From positions 1 to 47,843 of the forward strand of contig JAKVAQ010000033.1 of NCBI GenBank assembly GCA_022447665.1: a DNA stretch of 47,843 nt, read 5' to 3'. Below the pieces are notes generated by a model. That model ran no database searches and was not told the DNA's origin. It saw nothing but the letters and a program-made list of their open reading frames with translations. Every line of letters begins with the position of its first letter. Positions within the stretch are counted from its first letter, which is position 1. Position numbers and translations under genes: made by a program. Below, one piece after another: positions 1-8,500 of the stretch. The DNA is from Crocinitomicaceae bacterium (GTDB lineage: Bacteria > Bacteroidota > Bacteroidia > Flavobacteriales_D > Crocinitomicaceae).

Positions 1-708
1 GAGAAGGTCAGGAATGTTAACTGATTCTTTTAATTTAAAGTTGAATCGAACAGTATGCAAAAACTGACTCGGAGTCGTAATGTCTGATGAAGTTAGATTG
101 CATTCAATGTCAAGTGTTTTGTATAAATCAATAACATCGATTGCATGATGTGTTCCTATATCAGGATCTAAATGACGAGCAATTACATTACCTGAAACAA
201 GCCGTTGATGGTTAGAAATATCCTCAGATCGTCTTACTACGACCACATCAGCACTTTTAATATTACTTAAGTCTTTTCCTCCGAATAATTGGAGTAATGC
301 AGCGGTACCATGCGTATTACACGAAACTACGTGCACCATTTTTTGATCTCTAATTAACTCATTATTCACTCCAGAAATAAAGGGAATCCCGAACCCTTTT
401 TCTGATCCCTGTGCTGAGGCACCAATTAAGTTGGGTAGCGCCTCATAGTCTGGTTTATTGGAAAGTCCAATACCATTAGGAGTGGCTTCAAAAATATAAT
501 GAACCTTGGATTTTTCTGATTCAAATTGAGTAGTAGTTAAAACTTTAACTCCGAGGGATTCTATCGCTTCAATATCCGCTTTATTCCATGGGTTTTGGGT
601 GCGCTTATGCACTAAGATCTCATCCAAACCGAACTCCAACTTATACCTTAATAGGAGCTGAATAATTGTACTGCCTATATTTCCTAATCCGTTAACTAAT
701 ACCCTCAT
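1..708 (-). CDS. Type II (archaeal-type) glyceraldehyde-3-phosphate dehydrogenase homologue, C-terminus outside window
   Basis: This is an open frame of 236 codons from the ATG at 708 to the left edge, with no stop, so the C-terminal part is missing. The N-terminus has a Rossmann dinucleotide motif (VNGLGNIGS, residues 5-13). It is followed by the VVSCNTHG motif with candidate catalytic Cys130, then VVVVRRSED (about 155-163), GTHHAIDV (185-192) and a TPSQFLHT stretch holding candidate catalytic His218. The order and spacing match archaeal type II GAPDH (SCNTTG, VRRAxDP, HHGPDV, LMHMHT) rather than ordinary bacterial GapA. Known family reaction: NAD(P)-dependent oxidation of glyceraldehyde 3-phosphate. 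The ATG overlaps the stop of the upstream sugar transferase as ATGA, so the two are probably translationally coupled. A role with a three-carbon or other phosphorylated sugar in polysaccharide synthesis is inference; the substrate is uncertain. Confidence 0.72.
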   Translation of the reverse strand, partial: MRVLVNGLGNIGSTIIQLLLRYKLEFGLDEILVHKRTQNPWNKADIEAIESLGVKVLTTTQFESEKSKVHYIFEATPNGIGLSNKPDYEALPNLIGASAQGSEKGFGIPFISGVNNELIRDQKMVHVVSCNTHGTAALLQLFGGKDLSNIKSADVVVVRRSEDISNHQRLVSGNVIARHLDPDIGTHHAIDVIDLYKTLDIECNLTSSDITTPSQFLHTVRFNFKLKESVNIPDLL

Positions 709-1244
709 TTTCTTCCGTAAAAGCGTTTCTGAATCTTTGTCTTCCCCATAAACAATATTAGGGCGGAGGAGACTATAATCTTAATATCCAAACCAAATTT
801 TGCCTGTTCAACATATCGCTTGTCTAAGAACCAGCTCACCTTTCTATCACATATTGGAGATAGTTGTGCCAGACCAACAATTCCTGGTCGTTTATTCCAC
901 CTCTTTGTATAGTACTCTGCTGTCCAGCCTAAACGTTCAACATCTGCAACCGTTAGGGGACGTGGCCCTACAAAGCTCATATCACCCTTCACTATATTCA
1001 AAATCTGCGGAAGTTCATCTATCCCAGTTTTTCGAAGTACAGCTCCAAGTTTTGTAATCTTATCTCTCTTCATGGTACGCAGCTTATAGATTCTGAACTG
1101 TCTCTTCATTAACCCCAAACGTTCTTGGATGAAAATCGGGTTTTGTTGATCAAAAACCAAAATCAAAATTGACACGAAGAAAAGAAAAGGAAATAGCACT
1201 ACTAAAAGTATGAAACCCGCCGATATGTCAAAGAACAACTTCAA
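705..1244 (-). CDS. Monotopic sugar-phosphate transferase (initiating glycosyltransferase, PglC/WcaJ C-terminal type)
   Basis: The 179-residue protein has one hydrophobic re-entrant/membrane segment near residues 8-31. It then carries the hallmark motifs of bacterial polyprenyl-phosphate phosphoglycosyl transferases: YKLRTM (53-58), the Asp-Glu catalytic dyad in GIDELPQ (D76, E77) and KGDMSFVGPRPL (86-97), then a RPGIVGLAQL block. Family role: transfer of a sugar-1-phosphate from a UDP-sugar to undecaprenyl phosphate at the inner membrane, the first step of exopolysaccharide, O-antigen or glycoprotein glycan assembly. It has the small catalytic domain only, without the extra N-terminal TM domain of WcaJ/WbaP. 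It overlaps both neighbours by 4 bases (ATGA), so the three genes read as one coupled operon. The sugar specificity cannot be read from sequence. Confidence 0.9.
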   Translation of the reverse strand: MKLFFDISAGFILLVVLFPFLFFVSILILVFDQQNPIFIQERLGLMKRQFRIYKLRTMKRDKITKLGAVLRKTGIDELPQILNIVKGDMSFVGPRPLTVADVERLGWTAEYYTKRWNKRPGIVGLAQLSPICDRKVSWFLDKRYVEQAKFGLDIKIIVSSALILFMGKTKIQKRFYGRK

Positions 1245-1774
1245 AAAACAATCCTATCAATTTCTTTTTTCTTAAAGCGCTTCTTCTGTGCTTGGAACTC
1301 TTTTTTAATGTCCTCACTGAATCCAAATCGTGCCGAAGGGAAAGTTTGCATTAAGTACTGCATTAAAGGCTGAATATCTTTCTTTTTAGGCACGACTCCC
1401 TCCATTTTTCCGTTGCTGAAATATATATGTAATGAGTGATTGGCTGTTGCACTCGATTTTACTATATGTTCGTAAACCCAAATCACCGATATATCATTCG
1501 GGTTATCCATGGCCCTTAAAAAAGGGTGTTGACGTGTAGCTATTGACTTATTTGATTTTACCGATAAGGCTATCATTAAAATCCCAGTAACGACAAAGAG
1601 TAAAGAGAACACCCAAACTAGGATAATTCCTGCTTCGTTCATGTCTCCATAAGCATCATCTGTTGCCACTCCTAAGCCAATCATAAAGAAGCCAAGGGCA
1701 GCAATAAAGACACCGACAATAATTTTTGTTCTATTTGATCTTCTAACTGATCCAAGTAAACCTTCTAAATTCAT
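1241..1774 (-). CDS. Two-TM membrane protein of unknown function
   Basis: I do not recognise this 177-residue protein. It has a short cytosolic N-terminus, two strongly hydrophobic segments (about 17-37 and 48-70) forming a hairpin, then a soluble domain of about 100 residues ending in a very basic, Lys-rich tail (QKKRFKKKEIDR). It is the first gene of a three-gene operon with a sugar-phosphate transferase and a type II GAPDH homologue; its stop overlaps the transferase start by ATGA. A perfect palindrome lies just before its start (1787-1801). The context suggests a role at the inner membrane in polysaccharide assembly, but that is inference. Confidence 0.7.
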   Translation of the reverse strand: MNLEGLLGSVRRSNRTKIIVGVFIAALGFFMIGLGVATDDAYGDMNEAGIILVWVFSLLFVVTGILMIALSVKSNKSIATRQHPFLRAMDNPNDISVIWVYEHIVKSSATANHSLHIYFSNGKMEGVVPKKKDIQPLMQYLMQTFPSARFGFSEDIKKEFQAQKKRFKKKEIDRIVF

Positions 1775-1786
1775 ATTTGTGTTTTT

Positions 1787-1801
1787 CGCAAATTATTTGC
1801 G
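1787..1801. promoter_or_regulatory. 15-bp perfect palindrome upstream of the polysaccharide operon
   Basis: CGCAAAT, one central base, then ATTTGCG: a perfect 7-bp inverted repeat ending 12 bp from the ATG at 1774. The one-base centre excludes a hairpin of this size in RNA, so a dimeric DNA-binding protein site (operator) is the natural reading. No regulator is assigned. Confidence 0.4.
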
Positions 1802-1870
1802 TGATTTCGAATTTCAATTTAATACACCTAAGCGTTTGCCGCAACTTTATAGTATAGAAAAACAGAAATT

Positions 1871-1999
1871 ATGATTATGAATTTAATGGAAATAAGCAGA
1901 CGTAAAGATCGTATAGCAGAAACAATTACATGGATTCTATTTTCTGTAGGCATAACCTACATATTCGCAACGATAATGATGGAAACGTATGGAATCTAG
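1871..1999 (+). CDS. Possible 42-residue single-TM membrane peptide
   Basis: An ATG frame of 42 codons ending in TAG. The peptide begins with a charged segment (EISRRKDRIAE) and continues into one hydrophobic helix (TWILFSVGITYIFATIMM, 20-37), the layout of a small inner-membrane protein with its N-terminus in the cytosol. The bases before the ATG are A-rich (aaaaacagaaatt), as is common before Bacteroidota starts. Its last four bases overlap the end of the convergent gene at 1996. I do not recognise a family. It could be a chance frame; the charged-then-hydrophobic pattern and the otherwise empty divergent gap argue for a real gene. Confidence 0.45.
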   Translation: MIMNLMEISRRKDRIAETITWILFSVGITYIFATIMMETYGI

Positions 2000-2736
2000 A
2001 ACCAACCTATACTAATGCCGGCTGCAAACAACTGCAGCTGGCTACTGTTTGAATTAGAGAATAGAGGAACCAAATCAAAATGGCCAAAGAGCATAATATT
2101 ATCTACACCCAATCTAAGTGTAGGGCCGAAATGTAATCGCTCTAAATCAGGAAAATTAAATTCTTTAAACTCTTGATTATCAATTCTCCATTTAATATAG
2201 TTCTCTACCATAAATCCTGCTTTAAAGCCAGGGTAAAATTTAAATTTTCCTCTTTCTCTTTTTGCACGAAACCTTAATTCGAAAGGAATTTCTACAAAAT
2301 TGAATACCGTTCTATTAATCCATCGTTTCGGACCAACATATGTACTCAATAAAGTGTAATCTCCTCCTGGATCAGAGATAAATGAGAACTCTCCATTATT
2401 ACGAACATTGAAATGAGAATAGCCCAATCCAATAGCCATACCTACAGGTGACTTTCCAAAAGGAATGTCCCACATAAGGTTAATGTTATGACCAATTGCG
2501 TAGAATTTTGTCTGTACATCATTGGTTTCTCCAATCCATGAATTCCAGAAAAAATCAGTATTAAATCTATCGAATTTAATTGGTGAATCCTCATCATACG
2601 GTCTAAAGCCAGAATAATGGCGCATAATACCGGGCCTACGCTTTTTGAACACTTCACCATACTTGTTTTCATTCTGAGAAAAAGAAAACCCAGAGAAAAA
2701 AAACAATACTATCGCTATGTATAAACTAGTCTTCAT
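1996..2736 (-). CDS. Outer-membrane beta-barrel protein
   Basis: A 246-residue protein with a clear signal peptide (MKTSLYIAIVLFFFSGFSFSQ). Alternating hydrophobic/polar strands, glycine- and aromatic-rich, run to a C-terminal Phe (AGISIGWF), the usual recognition signal for the BAM complex. I chose the ATG at 2736 because it begins the signal peptide exactly; an in-frame ATG at 2748 adds only MVFI. The start lies inside the end of galE (11-bp overlap), so translation is probably coupled. The barrel resembles the porin/PorT-like small barrels common in Bacteroidota, but no substrate or partner can be named. Confidence 0.75.
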   Translation of the reverse strand: MKTSLYIAIVLFFFSGFSFSQNENKYGEVFKKRRPGIMRHYSGFRPYDEDSPIKFDRFNTDFFWNSWIGETNDVQTKFYAIGHNINLMWDIPFGKSPVGMAIGLGYSHFNVRNNGEFSFISDPGGDYTLLSTYVGPKRWINRTVFNFVEIPFELRFRAKRERGKFKFYPGFKAGFMVENYIKWRIDNQEFKEFNFPDLERLHFGPTLRLGVDNIMLFGHFDLVPLFSNSNSSQLQLFAAGISIGWF

Positions 2737-3760
2737 TATGAATACCATTAGACTCCCAATTCCAAGAATCTTTTAGTGCCGTATCAATATCCAATTCACT
2801 ACTCCAATTTAAGGCTTTTTTAGCTTTATCTACCTCAGCATAAATAGCCACCACGTCTCCTGATCTTCTTGGACCTATTTTATAGTTCAATTTAAGATTG
2901 TTCACTTTCTCAAAAGCATGAACAATTTCTAAGACTGAAGAACCTTTCCCGGTTCCTATATTGAACGCTTCACAAGAATATTCGTTTTGATTATTGGCAT
3001 AGTCTAGAGCAGCAACATGTGCCTTAGCTAGGTCAACTACATGAATATAGTCTCGTACATTGGTACCATCCACTGTATCATAATCATTTCCAAATACAGT
3101 TAGTTCTTCTCGAATTCCCTTCGCAGTCTGGGTTATGTACGGAACTAAATTGTTTGGAATTCCTTGAGGAAGCTCTCCGATTTTTCCTGAAGGATGCGCG
3201 CCAATAGGATTGAAGTAACGTAATAGAATAGCATTTAAACTTTTATTTGCATCAACTTCCGCCTTTATAATTCTCTCAGATATAATCTTTGTATCCCCAT
3301 AAGGAGAAGTTGCCTCTTTTATTGGAGTACTTTCTGTTACTGGAATTTTTTCCGGCTCACCATAAACGGTACAGGACGAAGAAAAGACGAGTGTCTTAAT
3401 ATCATGATTGTCCATTGCCTTAAGTATAACAGTTAGCGAACTTAGATTATTAGAATAGTACTTTAGAGGATTCTGAACTGATTCTCCTACAGCCTTATCG
3501 GCAGCGAAATGAATGACCCCCGAAATATTAGGATATAAGTTGAAGACTTCCTCAACAGCCACTTCGTCACAACAATCCACTTCATGAACCTGAATTGAAT
3601 TTCCCGTTAAGTCTTCTATTCGATCAATAATCCATTTCTGGCTATTTCTAAAATCGTCTAGAATTATGGGTGTATATCCAGCCTCAATAAGCTCAACAAC
3701 GGTGTGCGAGCCGATATAGCCCGCACCTCCGGTGACTAATATTTCTTTTTTGGAAGACAA
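2726..3760 (-). CDS. galE: UDP-glucose 4-epimerase
   Basis: A 344-residue extended short-chain dehydrogenase. It has the NAD-binding GGAGYIGSHT at 11-20, VIHFAADKAVGES at 82-94, SSSCTVYGEPEKIP (catalytic Ser region 127-130) and the YxxxK pair Tyr154/Lys158 in SPYGDTK; RYFNPIGAHPSG and NVRDYIHVVDLA are also typical of GalE. It interconverts UDP-glucose and UDP-galactose in the cytosol, supplying galactose for surface polysaccharide. The start appears to be TTG at 3760; no in-frame ATG gives a sensible N-terminus, and this start places the Rossmann motif at the usual distance. It sits 4 bp downstream of the YceI-like lipoprotein gene and overlaps the following barrel gene. Confidence 0.95.
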   Translation of the reverse strand: MSSKKEILVTGGAGYIGSHTVVELIEAGYTPIILDDFRNSQKWIIDRIEDLTGNSIQVHEVDCCDEVAVEEVFNLYPNISGVIHFAADKAVGESVQNPLKYYSNNLSSLTVILKAMDNHDIKTLVFSSSCTVYGEPEKIPVTESTPIKEATSPYGDTKIISERIIKAEVDANKSLNAILLRYFNPIGAHPSGKIGELPQGIPNNLVPYITQTAKGIREELTVFGNDYDTVDGTNVRDYIHVVDLAKAHVAALDYANNQNEYSCEAFNIGTGKGSSVLEIVHAFEKVNNLKLNYKIGPRRSGDVVAIYAEVDKAKKALNWSSELDIDTALKDSWNWESNGIHNED

Positions 3761-3764
3761 GGTT

Positions 3765-4394
3765 TTACTTGCAGTTTTTAACCAAGGTAGTTTTTACTGC
3801 AATATCAACGTCAGACCATAATTTGCTTTCCCCATCTTCACCTGTGTGTTTTTCAAGACAAACCACATTTAAAGAATCGATAGAGTGCTGTGCATCAAAG
3901 TCTGCCATATTAATAGTCAGCGTACTTGTAATTGTTTCACCATCTGTTTCAACACTAGCGTCGTAGTTTACAGATACCTCGTTCATTACTAATTCAATAG
4001 AAGCACCGTTCGCATCAATAGAATTAATAGTTCCAGTAATATTTTCAGTTGCTGACATTGTTCCAAAGAAGTTCTTTCTCAACTTAGGATCACGCGTTGG
4101 CTCTTGTGAATTAACTGATTCTACTGGAATAGTGAATGTTGCGCCTGCAAGAACATCATACATATTCTCAGAACCGTCATTACTTACTACGTTTATTTCA
4201 TCGAACGTTCCGTTTACACCTACTTTTTCAGTCAATTTGAAACCTGTCCATGTTAAAATAGTAGCCTCCGGATCATACGTATATGTACATGTTTCAACTA
4301 CTTCTTCTGTTTCGTTTCCTTCAGTTTCTTCTGTTGCTTCGCCTCCACATGAGATTAAATAAAGAGGCAGCACTGCAAAAATCATTTTTTTCAT
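3765..4394 (-). CDS. YceI-like domain lipoprotein
   Basis: A 209-residue protein with a lipoprotein signal (MKKMIFAVLPLYLISCGG, lipidation Cys about residue 16), followed by a Glu/Thr-rich linker. The body fits the YceI-like lipocalin fold: TYDPEATILTWTGFKL, KVGVNGTFDEI, DPKLRKNFFG and a C-terminal series of beta strands. YceI-family proteins bind amphiphilic or isoprenoid ligands in the periplasm; here the domain is membrane-anchored. The acidic residues just after the Cys are compatible with surface export of Bacteroidota lipoproteins. A -7-type box lies 19 bp upstream, and galE follows after 4 bp. Confidence 0.78.
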   Translation of the reverse strand: MKKMIFAVLPLYLISCGGEATEETEGNETEEVVETCTYTYDPEATILTWTGFKLTEKVGVNGTFDEINVVSNDGSENMYDVLAGATFTIPVESVNSQEPTRDPKLRKNFFGTMSATENITGTINSIDANGASIELVMNEVSVNYDASVETDGETITSTLTINMADFDAQHSIDSLNVVCLEKHTGEDGESKLWSDVDIAVKTTLVKNCK

Positions 4395-4413
4395 AGCTGA
4401 TAATTTTGTTAAA

Positions 4414-4421
4414 CAAAGCTA
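4414..4421 (-). promoter_or_regulatory. Candidate -7 promoter box for the YceI-like gene/galE unit
   Basis: TAGCTTTG on the minus strand is a perfect match to the Bacteroidota TAnnTTTG box, 19 bp before the ATG at 4394, giving a predicted leader of roughly 15 nt. No clear -33 TTG is visible at the expected distance. Confidence 0.4.
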
Positions 4422-4446
4422 CTGAAATCCTGAAAAAAACTGGTGA

Positions 4447-5433
4447 TTAAAAGGTTTTTTGATAGCGATCTTCGATATCCTTAAGATTGTCAAGTCTTTT
4501 CTTTGCTAACGCACCGTGGATACTCGCATTTAATTCGAACCCCAAGAGCAGTGCTATTGATACAAGATAAATCCAAAGCATCAATATCATAAGCGTTCCT
4601 AATGATCCGTAGAGGTCATCATAAGTTGAGAAAAAACGAACATAAAGGGAGTATGCTTCTGAAATTAGCACAATAAGGACTGTTGCTAAAGTGGCGCCTG
4701 CGGAAAAGAACTTAAATTGTTTTCGTTTTGACGGTCCAAAGTAGTAAAGTACTGCAATACCTATATACAAAAACAAACCACAAGTAATAAAAGCAAAAAT
4801 TCCAAAAATCCATCCACTATTATCGGCTACAAATGCATTGCTTTGAATCCACTTTACCATGGCCTTTCTCTCCAAAAGCATGGATACAAAGAGCAAAATA
4901 ATTCCAGCCAAACTCACAAGCACAAACATAAAAGCGGTAAGCCTAATCGACCACCATTTGCGCTTTTCAAAATTTACCCGAGAACTATTAAAGGTTTTAA
5001 TCATTACCCTAAAACCATTCGAAGTAAAGTATATGGCAACAAGAAATCCAAATGATACCAAGGAGGTTACGGATGAATTTTCAAACTCTTCCATATTGCC
5101 TAACAAACTATCAAAAACTCCTTCAGGAATAAAACTTCCTAAAATGGGTAGAATTTCATGTTTTAAATCGAAAAAGTGTAGTTGAGAACTAAGCACAACC
5201 AACAATAGGCCAAAAGGAATCATGGCCAAAAAAAAGTGAAATGCCAATGAGGATGCACGTGTAGTTATATAACCTCTACGAATTGACCAACCAAAGAAAA
5301 AGAGTATCTCCCAAAGCGATATTCCCTCAAAGCCAGGAAGTTTTAGCTTTCGAGTGACATGTATCAATTTGCGAATTAAGGTTACCCTTAGAATCCGCAG
5401 GAATCGTATGATGCCGTCTTTAATCCCTTTCAC
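4447..5433 (-). CDS. YihY/BrkB family inner-membrane protein
   Basis: A 328-residue protein with about six hydrophobic segments and the family signatures: TTRASSLAFHFFLAMIPFGLLL near 58-79, the LLGNMEEF region, and the closing YDDLYGSLGTLMILMLWIYLVSIALLLGFELNA. Members were once called RNase BN, a misassignment; the family is now regarded as an integral membrane protein of unclear role in envelope integrity. The start is GTG at 5433; no upstream ATG is in frame, and the protein begins with a basic amphipathic region before the first TM. A TAnnTTTG box ends four bases before this GTG. Confidence 0.88.
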   Translation of the reverse strand: MKGIKDGIIRFLRILRVTLIRKLIHVTRKLKLPGFEGISLWEILFFFGWSIRRGYITTRASSLAFHFFLAMIPFGLLLVVLSSQLHFFDLKHEILPILGSFIPEGVFDSLLGNMEEFENSSVTSLVSFGFLVAIYFTSNGFRVMIKTFNSSRVNFEKRKWWSIRLTAFMFVLVSLAGIILLFVSMLLERKAMVKWIQSNAFVADNSGWIFGIFAFITCGLFLYIGIAVLYYFGPSKRKQFKFFSAGATLATVLIVLISEAYSLYVRFFSTYDDLYGSLGTLMILMLWIYLVSIALLLGFELNASIHGALAKKRLDNLKDIEDRYQKTF

Positions 5434-5437
5434 AACA

Positions 5438-5445
5438 CAAATGTA
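5438..5445 (-). promoter_or_regulatory. Candidate -7 box four bases before a GTG start
   Basis: TACATTTG on the minus strand, then TGTT, then the GTG start of the BrkB-family gene. If this is the -7 element, transcription would begin at or within a base or two of the start codon, that is, an mRNA with essentially no leader. No good -33 TTG is seen. Confidence 0.35.
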
Positions 5446-5547
5446 TGATTTGTATAGATTTAATTAAATCGTATCATCAGTTCATTTCATAACGTCCAAC
5501 TTTTTCTGAACTTATTCCGTCCAAATAATACCCAAACATTCACACCT

Positions 5548-8500
5548 ATGAAATTATTCTTCAGCATTCTACTTCTGTGTTTTTCAGCTATGAGCTTGGC
5601 ACAAACGTATTGGACAGAGTCATATGGAAGTCCAACAAATGAAGAAGTTCTTGACGTTGTTCAAACCTCCGATGACCACAGTATCGTAGTTGGCTACTTT
5701 TCTGGTAGCTTAACACTAGGTGCCACTGACCTATTCTCTGAAGGGAATTCTGATATTCTGATTGCAAAACTGGATGCTACAGGAAATGTAATCTGGGCGA
5801 AAAGAGCAGGTGGTCTTGAGGCAGATCGCGCTTACGCCGTAGCAATAGACAACGCAGATAATATTTACGTTACAGGTTATTTCTTTGAATCAGCTGATTT
5901 TGATGGGATGCCCGCATCCGGTATAGATCGAACCGCCTTCATAACCAAAATGAATTCTGATGGTGATTTTCTTTGGGTGAATACCGCTGGTGGTGAATTT
6001 GGAGATACCGGTTATGGTGTTGATGTAGACGACTTTGGTAATGTATACTTTGGAGGACAGTTTAAAGGAGATGGGGTCTTTGGTTCAGATTTGATTTCCA
6101 GCACTTTTAATCCATACTCCGGTGAGCCGTCTCATGACTTATTCTTTTCGAAGCTAAGTGCGAGTTCTGGAAATTTTATTTGGACCAGAACGGGTGTTGC
6201 CACTAAAGATGATCGTCTTTTAGGCATTGATACGGATGAAGAAGGAAACATATATATAGTTGGTGAATTCTCAGACTCAATAACTTTTGATTTTACTTAT
6301 AATAATACGGCAGAAAACATTGGTTTAATGACCAAGTTTGACCCTGCTGGAACACAGATTTGGTTCAATGCATTCAAAGCAACACAGTCTATTCTTTATG
6401 ATGTTGAGTGGAAGGATGATAATTTATACGTAACCGGGGATTATAGAGGGAATTTATTTGTTGAACACAGCGGGGGAACAAGTTCTTTTGCGGGAGTAGG
6501 TGATTATTCCATTTTTGCTACACAATTGGATGAAAATGGTGGTTTAACTTGGTTATCTTCTAAATATTCTGAAAATGAAGTAACCAGTAAACAAATAGCA
6601 GTTGACAACGAGAACGACGTATTCATCACAGGTTTATTCAAGTGTAATTTTACTGAACTGAAAGAGGAATACGGAAACTCTTCTTTTATTTCAGCCGGAT
6701 ATCGCGATATATTTATCATTGAATTTAATGGAACAGGAGAGTATCAACTTGGAAGACAATATGGAAGTGAACGCGACGATTATTGTTCTGGCATCGTAAT
6801 TAATGCGGCAAACCAAGTAGTGATCTCCGGAGCGCACGGTGGTAACTACAATACACCAGCAGGACCTTTATTTGTTGGCGATTTTGAAGAGATGAGCGGC
6901 ATTCCGAGCATGAATTGTGGAGACCCTTATTACGGCCACTTTTCTCGTCATAATAGTCAAGGTGGAAAGGACATTTTTCTCTCTGCGCCATTCGACCCAA
7001 CACGACTTCCTTATGACTTTTATGTGCAAAGCGGACCCTGCACTTCAGATACGACAAACCCATGCATAATGGATTGTTCAGATACTATAGCTATTTGTGA
7101 GCCAGATTCAATTTTAGTGCTTCCTCATCACACGATTTTTGGACCCGTTTATGATTATGAATGGAGCACAGGGAGCACAGAACGGTCAATTTTTGTTAAT
7201 GCTACAGGTGATTTTTATGTGAACTATCACAGATCAGATGAATGTGAATTTTACACCGATACTGTGCACGTAATCTATGAACTACCAGAACCCCCTTTGA
7301 TCTCAGATGCCTGGGGCTACAATGATTATAATTTATACACCAATATTATAGATACTTGTGATGCCGATACGATTTGTGTTTATGGACACCCTGGAGACAC
7401 AACAACAGTGTATCTTGAATGGGATTTTCCTATGCTAGATGATTCCACTATTTGCGTCTCATCCACTAATCGCTATTTTCTGAGCGCCTACAATGAATAC
7501 GGTTGCTACGCGACAAATTACATAGATATTGTCATGGATACTTTTGCATTACATGATACACTAGACCCTCATATCTTGTTCGCCGACCCAATGTTAGAAG
7601 CTACTGATACCATAGTTATGTGTGAGGATGAAATAATGAGTGTATTTCTAATCGACAGTAGTTTTCTTCATCCTTATGGGTTTATGCCTAATAAGTATGT
7701 TTTCTGGTATCTAGATGGAGTTTTAGAGGATTCGATACGTTATTTTCCTATGGAATTCGATGACCTTGAGCTAACAGATTTATCAGATGGCTGGCACGAA
7801 ATAAATGCCATTTTATTCAACGAATGCGCCGATAGCGTTGAGTATCCTTTGAGTAGAATGTTCTATGTACAGAATGTTAATCCAGTAGTTAATTTAAGTG
7901 GACCTGATCCATATTTATGTCCAGGTGATACTATAACGATTGAAGCAGACCACTTCGGAACCGATATTCTATGGGATTACGGATGCCTAGATGATTTCTT
8001 GGATTCTGCTCATTACCTTGTTGGTCCAGACTCTATTTGGGTATATGCCCAAGTTGATACGATAGTAGGTGGAAAGACCTGTACCGGAAAAGGCGGATAT
8101 AATATTAACCCGTACAAAATTCCAAATGTTTACATGGATCCTGAGGATGGAATTATTTGTCCTGGGGATAGTTTACTCTTAACTACTCCAGTTGGAATAG
8201 AATGGGAATGGATTGGTCCTTACGGTGATGTTCTGGGTACAGATAATACACAATATGTTAATCTTCCTGGCTTCTATCACTCAATTGTAACTGTAGAGCC
8301 GGGCTGTGTGCTCACCTCACACTTTGTAGAAGCAAAAGAGTATAGCTTACCTTCACTTATAATTGATGAACCTGTTTTGTGTGTTGACGGAATTGCCACA
8401 GTGGAAGTGATCGCACCGCCAATAGCTACAATTGAGTGGTTACCTCCTCTATCGGGCTCCGAATCAGTAATGCATATAGATTCAGCTGGAACTTACTATG

